Shown: piece by piece, positions 7,643 through 13,511 of the stretch
Position numbering within the stretch: position 1 is the stretch's first letter
Layout: each line of letters starts with the position of its first letter
NCBI GenBank assembly: GCA_023436605.1
Contig: JAEZIQ010000119.1
Span: forward strand, 1-15,409
From: Actinomycetes bacterium
GTDB taxonomy: Bacteria; Actinomycetota; Thermoleophilia; Solirubrobacterales; 70-9
Reading direction: 5' to 3'
Length of the DNA stretch: 15,409 nucleotides
The notes under the pieces: model-generated
Seen by the model: only the letters and a program-made list of their open reading frames with translations
Told to the model about the DNA's origin: nothing
The model's database searches: none
Program-made: the position numbers and the translations under genes

Positions 7643-7673
7643 AACTCTAATCCTTGACTTGAGGCTTAGAGTT
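7643..7673 (-). terminator. Hairpin at the 3' end of the first coiled-coil gene
   Basis: AACTCTAA (7643-7650) pairs with TTAGAGTT (7666-7673), and CCT (7652-7654) with AGG (7662-7664), around a seven-base loop, with one mismatch. It overlaps the last codons and the stop of the coiled-coil gene and lies before the SDR gene. It matches the hairpin at 8706-8730 at about 19 of 23 core positions. No T-run follows, so it could be a processing or regulatory hairpin rather than a terminator. Confidence 0.5.
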
Positions 7674-7991
7674 TGCTTCCAGTTCGGCTAGACGAGTGGA
7701 AATATCGTCAATTTTCGCCTCCAGGTCCCGCAACTCTTCGCGGCTGACCAGACGCAAGGCTTCCAGGGTGCCCCGGGCGTCCGTCCCGCGCCGCGCGACC
7801 TCGTCGAGCAGGCCCTGGGCCCGGCTCCTGGTCTTCTCGGAAAGATCCTGGGCCTGGCTACGGGTCTTCTCGGTCAACCCCTGGGCCTGAGCCCGGGTGC
7901 GCTCGGTGGCAGCAAAAGCACTCTCGATGGCCTCCTTGAGACCGTCGGGCATTCCGCGACCCGCTGACTTTTCCGATCCGCTATCCGCCAT
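7647..7991 (-). CDS. Small coiled-coil (phasin-like) protein with hendecad repeats
   Basis: This is a 114-residue, highly charged, almost wholly helical protein without signal or membrane segment. Residues 32-64 are three consecutive 11-residue repeats of the form TRxxAQxLxEK. The C-terminal part VSREELRDLEAKIDDISTRL (82-101) is a heptad coiled coil resembling phasin or PHA-synthesis-regulator proteins, where such segments oligomerise or coat granules. Cellular role is unknown. The same C-terminal pattern occurs in the gene at 8731-9084, so the two are likely paralogues. The ATG has no Shine-Dalgarno but is preceded at exactly six bases by TAAACT, consistent with a leaderless transcript. It is divergent from the phosphorylase gene (41 bases between ATGs), and a hairpin closes the gene. 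Confidence 0.8.
   Translation of the reverse strand: MADSGSEKSAGRGMPDGLKEAIESAFAATERTRAQAQGLTEKTRSQAQDLSEKTRSRAQGLLDEVARRGTDARGTLEALRLVSREELRDLEAKIDDISTRLAELEANSKPQVKD
7800..7898 (-). repeat. Three 33-base repeats encoding 11-residue helical repeats
   Basis: Codons 32-64 of the coiled-coil gene encode TRAQAQGLTEK, TRSQAQDLSEK and TRSRAQGLLDE. An 11-residue periodicity gives a right-handed or lipid-surface-binding amphipathic helix, as in phasins and LEA-type proteins. Similarity at DNA level suggests local duplication. Confidence 0.75.
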
Positions 7992-7995
7992 CTGG

Positions 7996-8032
7996 CTAGT
8001 TTACTTTGGAGTCAAGCCACCCGGTGAACTAG
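7996..8032. promoter_or_regulatory. Inverted repeat between divergent coiled-coil and phosphorylase genes
   Basis: GTRAACTAG occurs in both orientations: CTAGTTTAC at 7996-8004 and GTGAACTAG at 8024-8032, nine-base arms with one mismatch and 19 bases between. Each copy lies just before one of the two divergent ATGs. The arms contain TAAACT and TGAACT, so they may be the two facing -10 boxes, an operator for a dimeric regulator, or both. Confidence 0.4.
7998..8003 (-). promoter_or_regulatory. Predicted -10 box for a leaderless coiled-coil mRNA
   Basis: TAAACT on the minus strand, six bases before the ATG at 7989-7991, places the transcription start on or next to the A of ATG. There is no Shine-Dalgarno. 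The same TAnnnT-N6-ATG layout is seen at 9091-9096 and 13373-13378. No convincing -35 is visible. Confidence 0.5.
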
Positions 8033-8710
8033 ATGCCAGTAAAGATGAACCCGATCGAAACGGCGGCCGGAGACGCGATCGTGGTCGGTGACCCGAGACG
8101 CGCCTTCACCCTCGCCCAGGAGCTGACCGACCAGCCGAGAATGAGCCATCAGGCCCGGGGCCTCTGGGGTTACACCGGAATCACGGCCGGCGGACTGCCG
8201 CTGACCGTCCAATCGACCGGGGTCGGCGGGCCGAGCGCCGTCTCTGTGCTCGGAGATCTGGCTTCGCAGGGCGTCGGCCGGATCATCAGGCTCGGTACCT
8301 GCCTCGCGGTCGACCCCGATCTCGAGGCCGGTTCGGTGCTCCTCGTCGACCGGGCGGTTATCACCGACGGAGCGGCCCGGGTCCTCACGGGAGGCGAAGC
8401 GTTTACCCAGCCGGACCAGCGCCTGCTCGCCGCCTTCGAGGGACTCGGGCGCGAGGCCACGGTGTCAAGTCACGACCTGGTCGAACGACTCGAACCAGTT
8501 GGCCCGGATCGCCCCGACCCCGGGCCGGCGGTGGCACGTGACCTTCAGACCGCGGCCACTTTCGCCCTTTGCCGGAAGATCGGGATCCCGGCCGCGGCCC
8601 TCCTGATCGTGGCCGAGGACCGTTCCGGGCGTCGTCTCGACGACGAAGGTCTTTGGGAGCTGTTTCGGTCGGCCGGCAAGGCTGCGCTAAGTCGCCTCGA
8701 CCGACTCTAA
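8033..8710 (+). CDS. Nucleoside phosphorylase family protein (PNP/UDP type), short and atypical
   Basis: This is a 225-residue protein of the PNP/uridine phosphorylase superfamily, whose members split nucleosides with phosphate into base and ribose-1-phosphate. Family elements: GDPRR (19-23) for phosphate, STGVGGPSA (61-69), RLGTC (86-90), and a C-terminal LLIVAEDRSG (190-199) where Asp196 could be the base-contacting acid. The ribose-binding Met-Glu motif is replaced by DLQTAA (170-175), i.e. Gln172 for Glu. The usual Gly after the RLGTC-like motif is Leu91. It is shorter than typical 235-260-residue members. Start choice is uncertain: ATG 8033 has a weak GGTGA, while ATG 8045 begins at the MNPIE core. 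It is divergent from one coiled-coil gene and convergent with another. Function may be a nucleosidase/phosphorylase with altered sugar specificity, or binding only. Confidence 0.8.
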   Translation: MPVKMNPIETAAGDAIVVGDPRRAFTLAQELTDQPRMSHQARGLWGYTGITAGGLPLTVQSTGVGGPSAVSVLGDLASQGVGRIIRLGTCLAVDPDLEAGSVLLVDRAVITDGAARVLTGGEAFTQPDQRLLAAFEGLGREATVSSHDLVERLEPVGPDRPDPGPAVARDLQTAATFALCRKIGIPAAALLIVAEDRSGRRLDDEGLWELFRSAGKAALSRLDRL

Positions 8711-8730
8711 CCCTGTACTTGAGGGTTAGA
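8706..8730. terminator. Bidirectional hairpin terminator between convergent genes
   Basis: TCTAACCCT (8706-8714) and AGGGTTAGA (8722-8730) form a perfect nine-base stem with a seven-base loop. It includes the phosphorylase stop codon on one side and ends directly before the stop codon of the convergent coiled-coil gene. The position is typical of a shared bidirectional terminator. Its core matches the hairpin at 7643-7673. Confidence 0.7.
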
Positions 8731-9084
8731 TCAAGCCTTCTTCTTGCCCGCTTTGGGCTCCTTCAGCCCCTTGAGCTCGGCTCGTAGTTCCCGGATCTGG
8801 TCGAGGGCCGCATCGAGCCGGTCTTCGGTCTCTTCGAGCCGGTCAGAGAGCACCCGGACCCGCCGTTCAAGCCGCTCGGCGTCGTCCTGGGAGGAAACGC
8901 CCATGGCGCCCATCGCCACCCTTTGCGCTTCGGCCGCGCGGTCACGGGCCGAAACTGCCGCGGACACGGCCTGCCCGAAAGCCGGGCTGCCGATCAGTGC
9001 CTGGGCAATGTCGGCGGCCGCCTTTTCGCCCTTCGACTGCACCTTGTCCCTGATCCCATCGTTGCCGTCATTTTCAGCTGACAT
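8731..9084 (-). CDS. Small coiled-coil (phasin-like) protein, likely paralogue of the 7647-7991 product
   Basis: This is a 117-residue charged helical protein without signal or membrane segment. Residues 21-60 are Ala-rich and amphipathic. Residues 63-106 form a strong heptad coiled coil (VSSQDDAERLERRVRVL and onward), and the end is Lys-rich (KAGKKKA). The coiled-coil start aligns with VSREELRDLEAKIDDIS of the other small gene, which suggests a common ancestor. The pattern fits PHA-granule-regulator/phasin-like proteins, but no enzyme motif is present and the role is not known. The ATG lacks a Shine-Dalgarno and has TAAGAT exactly six bases upstream. It is divergent from the cell-wall hydrolase gene and convergent with the phosphorylase gene. 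Confidence 0.8.
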   Translation of the reverse strand: MSAENDGNDGIRDKVQSKGEKAAADIAQALIGSPAFGQAVSAAVSARDRAAEAQRVAMGAMGVSSQDDAERLERRVRVLSDRLEETEDRLDAALDQIRELRAELKGLKEPKAGKKKA

Positions 9085-9090
9085 GGCACG

Positions 9091-9096
9091 ATCTTA
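9091..9096 (-). promoter_or_regulatory. Predicted -10 box for the second leaderless coiled-coil gene
   Basis: TAAGAT on the minus strand (plus strand ATCTTA) ends six bases before the ATG, as expected if transcription starts at the initiation codon. No Shine-Dalgarno is present between them. Confidence 0.5.
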
Positions 9097-9128
9097 AAGG
9101 GCACTGCGGGGGTCGGCGACAGAAGAAC

Positions 9129-9228
9129 GGCAGGAAGTGGGGAGGTGCCGGCGAAAGCCGTTGCGATACGGTTCCCCTGCCGCGCCACGGGAGGGCGTCG
9201 GCCGCGTCTGTTTTAGTTGGGAAACCAA
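9129..9228 (+). other. Structured region upstream of the cell-wall hydrolase gene
   Basis: A nested pairing can be drawn: GGCA (9129-9132) with TGCC (9178-9181), GGGGA (9139-9143) with TCCCC (9173-9177), and inside it CGGC-GAAA-GCCG (9149-9160), a GNRA-tetraloop hairpin. A second GAAA hairpin, TTGG-GAAA-CCAA (9217-9228), lies just before the coding start. This may be a regulatory leader. A possible -10 (TACGGT, 9167-9172) inside it would argue against the first part being transcribed. It does not match the c-di-AMP (ydaO) riboswitch consensus as I remember it. Confidence 0.3.
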
Positions 9229-9245
9229 AGGTGTACCAGGGTTCA

Positions 9246-11822
9246 ATGACCACACGCCGCGCCACTCCGACCGCCATTCTCGCGGTCCTCCTTTTCGCGC
9301 TCTTTTTTGGCTCCCTGACTTGGTTTGCGGCTCAGAGCTCAGCGGCGCCCAACCCTCCGGTTCCCTGCGCCCCCGGGGCCGCCGACTGCTACACCGTGGT
9401 TGAAGGCAAGGCGGCACCGGCCGCGACCGACCCGGCGACCGCCGGCCCGACCAACAACGCGGGAGACCAGAACACCGGCCCGACCGGCAACACGGGCGGA
9501 GTGGTTACGGTCCCCGGAACCGGGGGCGCGACTCCCGGCCAGAGCGGCGGTACCGGCACCACCGGTCCGGGCAAGAACGGCGGGCAGATCACACCCGACG
9601 ACAACTCACCTGACTTTGTCGACGAGGATCCCAACCTGAACGGCGGGGTCGGCCCCGGGGCGAGTCTCGACGGCACCAACCCGATGGAATCGGATGTTCT
9701 CTCGGTCCCCAACTTCGTCATCGACCAGTTCGAGATCCCGCCCTTCCTCCTCCCCATCTACCAGGCCTGTGGCAGCCAGTACGGGATCCCCTGGTACGTG
9801 CTCGCATCGATCAACCGCAACGAGACCAGCTTCGGCACCAACGTCGCAACTTCGTCAGCCGGAGCCAACGGCTGGATGGCCTTCATGCCGGCTTCCTGGG
9901 CCGAGTGGGGCGTTGATGCGAACGGCGACAAGATCCGCGACCCGTACAACCCGGTCGACGCGATCTGCTCGGCCGCCAACTACCTCGACTACTTCGGTTA
10001 CGCCGAGAGCCCGTACGACGCAATCTTCGCCTACAACCACGCCGACTGGTACGTCCAGAAGATTCTCAAGTACGCGAAGATTTACTCCCAGATCCCGCAG
10101 GAGATGATCAGCGCGCTGACCGGTCTGACTGAAGGCGCCCGATTCCCGGTTGCCGCGGCCGACGCCAATTACGAAGGGCAGGTTTCGACCGAGGCGGCGA
10201 AGAAGAACGGCACCGCCTCTCAGGACATCGAGTCCTCCTCCGACCGCCGCACGATCTCGATCTCCGCTGCGGGAGGCTCACCGGTCATCGCCGTCAACGA
10301 TGGAATGATCCGCCAGATCGATCATGAGACCGGCACGGTCGTCCTCGAGGACGCCTACGGCAACCGCTACTCCTACGCCGGCCTCGGATCGGTCTCGACC
10401 GTCTACCCGGTCCCCCAGCCGAAGCAGACCTCCTCCTTCGTCGCCGAAGAGTCGGAAGTCGGTCACACGGCTGCCGACGATGGCGGCAAGGCGAACCCCG
10501 ACGCCGCCGCCGAGATGGGCGAGGCCAAGGCAGCCGACAGCCCCCGTTCTCCGGATCAGGCAGCCACCGACTCTAACCCTCAGGTTCAGGATCAGGGTTC
10601 GAAGCCGGTCACCCAAGAGGAGAAGGAGAACATCAGCGAGGTGCTGGTTGACCCCAACGCTGCCGCAGCAGCCGCGACGGACGCCGCCACCGGTGACCAA
10701 CCCGAGGATCCGACCATCGAGGCGGCCGACGAACGCCGGGACGCCCAGGAAGAGATCAACAAGGTTTCCGACCAGACCAGCAACAACACGGAGAACATGC
10801 GGGGCCGCGTCTACGCCAGCCCGCTCCGTCCGAGCAACCAGAAGCGCGCCAGCACTGACGGGCAGTCGCTCAAGAACGTCGCCGGCCAGGCGACCGGTAC
10901 CGGGATCGAGGGCAAACCGGGCGATTACCTGATCTACGACGGCAGCAAGTCGGGCATCTACCGGTTCGACCCGGAGACCACTGACCTGCACGAACTCGAA
11001 AAGGGTTCTCATGTGGTCGCCGGCACGGTGCTCGGCCGGCTCGCCGAAACCTCGGTCGCCTCAGTCAACTTCTCGATCAAGCCCGGTGGCGAAGACACCC
11101 CGCAGATCGACCCCAAGCCCTTCCTCGACGGCTGGAAGCTGCTCGCCGAGACCAACATCTACAGCGCCCGTGGCAAGGACCGCTTCTCCAACCGTCTCGG
11201 CGCCGGCGGCATCCTGCTTCTTTCCAAGTCGGCCCTCCAGAAGCGCGTCCTCAACGATCCGATGATCGAGTTCACCAAGCAGTGCGACCGTGACTACATC
11301 GCCAGCGGCTCGATCGACCGACGCGCCCTGGCCACGCTCGAATTCATCACCGCCCACGGCTACTCGCTGCTGATCACCTCGATGCTCTGCGGCCGCGAAG
11401 TCTCAATCACCACTTCCGGCAACGTCTCGAATCACACCCGCGGTTCGGCCATTGACATCGCCGCCATCAACGGCGAAGTTGTCACCCCCGGGACCCAGGG
11501 CCCGGGCTCGCTGACCGACCAGGTCGCCCGTCTCGTCCTCACCCTTCAGGGCACGATGGCGCCCGACGAAGTCATCTCGCTGCTCGACTACCCCCAGCCG
11601 GCCGGTTTCGCGATGGGCGATCACGGCGACCACCTCCACGTCGGCTTCCGTCCGATGGCAGGTTCCGACGCGCCGGGCGGCTCGATCGCCTCGACGCTCG
11701 GCGCCGAGCAGTGGGAGAAGCTGACCGAGCGCCTCGGCCAGATCACCAATCCCGAAGTTCCCACCACCCCGTCCGACGACTCGCTTCCGGTGAAGTCGAA
11801 GGACGCGGACGAAGGCAACTAG
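9246..11822 (+). CDS. Exported multidomain cell-wall hydrolase: lytic transglycosylase + split degenerate LytM + M15-like domain
   Basis: This protein is exported or membrane-anchored; its hydrophobic segment is TAILAVLLFALFFGSLTWFA. Numbering is from the alternative upstream GTG at 9231 (863 residues); the ATG at 9246 (858) is preferred because of a nearby AGGG. Residues 60-160 are a Gly/Pro/Thr linker. Residues 170-285 are an MltB-type lytic transglycosylase with catalytic Glu198 (NETSFG), GWMAFMPASWAEWG (214-227) and YNHADWYV (268-275). Residues 348-390 and 591-637 are the two halves of an M23/LytM fold (AVNDGMI, DAYGNRYSYAGLG, then IDPKPFLDGWKLL), separated by about 200 Ala/Asp/Glu-rich residues. 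The zinc HxH site is replaced by SVN. Residues 656-806 are an M15/LAS-type domain with SNHTRGSAIDI (733-743: His735, Asp742) and GDHGDHLHVGF (796-806: His803). It likely cleaves both glycan and peptide parts of peptidoglycan. No gene lies between it and the next plus-strand gene. Confidence 0.88.
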   Translation: MTTRRATPTAILAVLLFALFFGSLTWFAAQSSAAPNPPVPCAPGAADCYTVVEGKAAPAATDPATAGPTNNAGDQNTGPTGNTGGVVTVPGTGGATPGQSGGTGTTGPGKNGGQITPDDNSPDFVDEDPNLNGGVGPGASLDGTNPMESDVLSVPNFVIDQFEIPPFLLPIYQACGSQYGIPWYVLASINRNETSFGTNVATSSAGANGWMAFMPASWAEWGVDANGDKIRDPYNPVDAICSAANYLDYFGYAESPYDAIFAYNHADWYVQKILKYAKIYSQIPQEMISALTGLTEGARFPVAAADANYEGQVSTEAAKKNGTASQDIESSSDRRTISISAAGGSPVIAVNDGMIRQIDHETGTVVLEDAYGNRYSYAGLGSVSTVYPVPQPKQTSSFVAEESEVGHTAADDGGKANPDAAAEMGEAKAADSPRSPDQAATDSNPQVQDQGSKPVTQEEKENISEVLVDPNAAAAAATDAATGDQPEDPTIEAADERRDAQEEINKVSDQTSNNTENMRGRVYASPLRPSNQKRASTDGQSLKNVAGQATGTGIEGKPGDYLIYDGSKSGIYRFDPETTDLHELEKGSHVVAGTVLGRLAETSVASVNFSIKPGGEDTPQIDPKPFLDGWKLLAETNIYSARGKDRFSNRLGAGGILLLSKSALQKRVLNDPMIEFTKQCDRDYIASGSIDRRALATLEFITAHGYSLLITSMLCGREVSITTSGNVSNHTRGSAIDIAAINGEVVTPGTQGPGSLTDQVARLVLTLQGTMAPDEVISLLDYPQPAGFAMGDHGDHLHVGFRPMAGSDAPGGSIASTLGAEQWEKLTERLGQITNPEVPTTPSDDSLPVKSKDADEGN

Positions 11823-11860
11823 CGGCCATCAGCCCGCTTTTCGGTTTCGTCCAGTTCGAG

Positions 11861-12694
11861 TTGGCCGGCAGCCTGCCGCTCGACGATGGCCGTTACCTGG
11901 TCCGCTCCGGCCCGGCCGAGAGAGTGCTCGTGGTCGAAACCGAGGGCGCCCTGCCCCCGCCCCGTCGCCGTCGCCGTCGTCCCCGCAAGGCGAACGTAAG
12001 CGACACCCCGGTCCAGGTCACCGTTTCGGTGGTCACCGTGGTCCTTGCCGACCAGCCGTTCGACTCGGAATCCGCCGCCGAGCCCTGGCTGGACCGGCTC
12101 GATGATTCCGAGTTCACCGGAGACCTGCTTGAAGACGCGACCAGGACCCTTGACCGGGTGCGAGCGGCCGACGCCGGCTCATCGGGGCTGCCCTTCGGCA
12201 CCCCGACGGGGATCGGTTCCATCGTCGCCGCCAGGGTCGGTTACGGCGAAGGAGAACAGGTCGCTTCCGGTCGCTTCCTGCAGGCACTGGAGGTTGACGC
12301 GCGTGGCGGCACGGGCGAGCGGCGCCGCGAGCGCCTGGCCCGCAACGGCCCTCTCGCTCGTACTGCCGCGGTACTCGGTGGCCGTGAGCAGACGGCCGCC
12401 TGCGAAGTGCTTGTCCCGAGGATCAGGCTGGATCTCTCGACCGGAAACGAAGCTGCCGCCCGGTTGATGATCGCGGCCGCGACCTCGGCCACGATCAGCG
12501 AACTCGAGTTTGCGGTCGAGGACGAAGACCACGAGAAGGACCTGGACCTCCTGGAGAACCTGCTGCCGGGCCTGACCGAAGTTTCGGGCCGGGCCGAGGA
12601 GGGTGGCGTCGAACCGGGTGACCTCGAACAGGTTGAGGAAGCCCTCACGGTGGCCGAGCGGGTGATCCGCCGCCGCCGGATCCTCGCCCTGTAG
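11861..12694 (+). CDS. Unrecognised protein with Arg-rich patch
   Basis: I do not recognise this family. From the TTG at 11861 it has 277 residues, mostly acidic and soluble, without signal or membrane segment. Residues 35-43 are RRRRRRPRK after a PPP, a strongly basic patch. A central Ala/Gly-rich stretch (VAARVGYGEG, AARLMIAAATSATI) and an acidic C-terminal helix (VEDEDHEKDLDLLENLL) follow. The start is doubtful. The reading frame stays open and protein-like back to about 11828 (ISPLFGFVQFEL), but the only starts there are ATC (11828) or a GTG at 11711 that would overlap the hydrolase gene by 112 bases. It immediately follows the cell-wall hydrolase stop, so co-transcription is likely. The stop codon faces that of the HAD gene 12 bases away. 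It may be specific to this lineage. Confidence 0.7.
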   Translation: MAGSLPLDDGRYLVRSGPAERVLVVETEGALPPPRRRRRRPRKANVSDTPVQVTVSVVTVVLADQPFDSESAAEPWLDRLDDSEFTGDLLEDATRTLDRVRAADAGSSGLPFGTPTGIGSIVAARVGYGEGEQVASGRFLQALEVDARGGTGERRRERLARNGPLARTAAVLGGREQTAACEVLVPRIRLDLSTGNEAAARLMIAAATSATISELEFAVEDEDHEKDLDLLENLLPGLTEVSGRAEEGGVEPGDLEQVEEALTVAERVIRRRRILAL

Positions 12695-12706
12695 CCCCCG
12701 GGTGGT

Positions 12707-13366
12707 CTACCGGGATTCGATCCCGAGTACGTGAAGCACGGCTTCGTCTTCCAGCGTGCCGGTGACCAGGTCCGCGTGGGAAAGGTCGATCCCGGGCACC
12801 GAAGGGATCCCGATCACGAACAGCCCGGCAGCGACCGCGGCGGTCACTCCGGATGGCGAATCCTCGAGGGCGATAACCCGCTTGCCCGGCTCCACCTCGA
12901 GCTGACGGCAGGCCTCCAGATAGGCGTCAGGGGCCGGTTTGGCTTCCGGTACTTCGTGGCCACTGACCACCGCGTCGAACGGCAAGCCGGTCCCGGCCAC
13001 CTCATGCGAACGTTCGATGAACTGCCGCGGAGAGTTCGAGACAAGCGCGATCGGAACCCCGGCAAGTCGCAGCAGTTCGATCAGCTCCCGGGCCCCGACC
13101 ATCGCGTCGACGCCACCTTCCAGCTCGGCCAGCACCAGGTCGTTGAGCTCGTCCATCAGCTCGACATCGTTTCCGGGTTCGTTCAGGAATCGGGCCAGCT
13201 TGCGGCCAGCGATCTCAGCCGAGGAGCCGACCAGACTGCGTTTGTGGTCGATGGTGAACTCCATCCCCCGGATCTGGAAGAGTTTCTGTTCGGCCCTGCT
13301 CCAGACAGCTTCGGTATCGAGCAGTAGGCCGTCATTGTCAAACAGGACCGCTTCGGGATACGCCAT
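12707..13366 (-). CDS. HAD-superfamily hydrolase (beta-phosphoglucomutase-like subfamily)
   Basis: This is a 219-residue cytosolic HAD-IA enzyme, a phosphatase or phosphoglucomutase using an aspartyl-phosphate intermediate. All four motifs are intact: FDNDGLLLDTE (9-19) with nucleophile Asp10 and acid/base Asp12, SNS (110-112), Lys143 in AKPAPDAYL, and LEDSPSG (167-173) with Glu168/Asp169 for magnesium. The helical cap lies at about 17-90. DNDG in place of the more common DMDG or DLDG is seen in a subset of the family. There is no Shine-Dalgarno; TAGGCT lies exactly six bases before the ATG, so the mRNA is probably leaderless. It is divergent from the subtilase gene and convergent with the Arg-rich protein gene. 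Substrate cannot be told from sequence; a sugar phosphate is the usual guess. Confidence 0.93.
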   Translation of the reverse strand: MAYPEAVLFDNDGLLLDTEAVWSRAEQKLFQIRGMEFTIDHKRSLVGSSAEIAGRKLARFLNEPGNDVELMDELNDLVLAELEGGVDAMVGARELIELLRLAGVPIALVSNSPRQFIERSHEVAGTGLPFDAVVSGHEVPEAKPAPDAYLEACRQLEVEPGKRVIALEDSPSGVTAAVAAGLFVIGIPSVPGIDLSHADLVTGTLEDEAVLHVLGIESR

Positions 13367-13372
13367 GCAGGG

Positions 13373-13378
13373 AGCCTA
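13373..13378 (-). promoter_or_regulatory. Predicted -10 box for the HAD gene (leaderless)
   Basis: TAGGCT on the minus strand ends six bases before the ATG at 13364-13366, the same spacing as at the two coiled-coil genes. No Shine-Dalgarno lies in between and no clear -35 is seen. Confidence 0.45.
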
Positions 13379-13424
13379 GAGATACCCGGGCCGGCAGGGA
13401 TTGACCGATCAGTTCTGGAATATT

Positions 13425-13445
13425 TCGGTATCGATCCGATACCGA
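13425..13445. promoter_or_regulatory. Strong palindrome in the HAD/subtilase divergent region, probable operator
   Basis: TCGGTATCG (13425-13433) and CGATACCGA (13437-13445) are perfect nine-base inverted repeats around ATC. It lies between a TTGACC (13401-13406) and the TATAGA box at 13462. That is where a repressor or activator dimer would control the subtilase gene and possibly the HAD gene. It is too far from any gene end to be a terminator. Confidence 0.6.
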
Positions 13446-13461
13446 GAACGGATCTGCGGGT

Positions 13462-13467
13462 TATAGA
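13462..13467 (+). promoter_or_regulatory. Possible -10 box for the subtilase gene
   Basis: TATAGA lies 45 bases before the preferred ATG (13512), giving a leader of about 39 bases that contains the GGGGAG Shine-Dalgarno. It is also close to the alternative ATG at 13473. A -35 would overlap the right arm of the palindrome at 13437-13445. Confidence 0.4.
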
Positions 13468-13511
13468 CAGGCATGCACAAACCGAATGACCAGAGTGGGG
13501 AGCTTCAGCCG

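Noticed and set aside
9129..9245. Possible c-di-AMP (ydaO-type) riboswitch upstream of the cell-wall hydrolase
   Set aside because: The context is suggestive because actinobacterial cell-wall hydrolases often carry one, but I could not find the conserved GGGGAACCC / GAAUCCGUCAGCUAACC-type elements. Only generic hairpins are visible.
10571..10599. TCTAACCCTCA...AGGGTT hairpin inside the hydrolase gene, similar to the 8706-8730 terminator
   Set aside because: It lies in ordinary codons of the low-complexity insert, the loop is longer and the inner core does not match; probably coincidence.
12691..12710. GTAG...CTAC pairing spanning the two convergent stop codons as a terminator
   Set aside because: Only four outer pairs with a poor interior; too weak to claim, though both stops lie within it.
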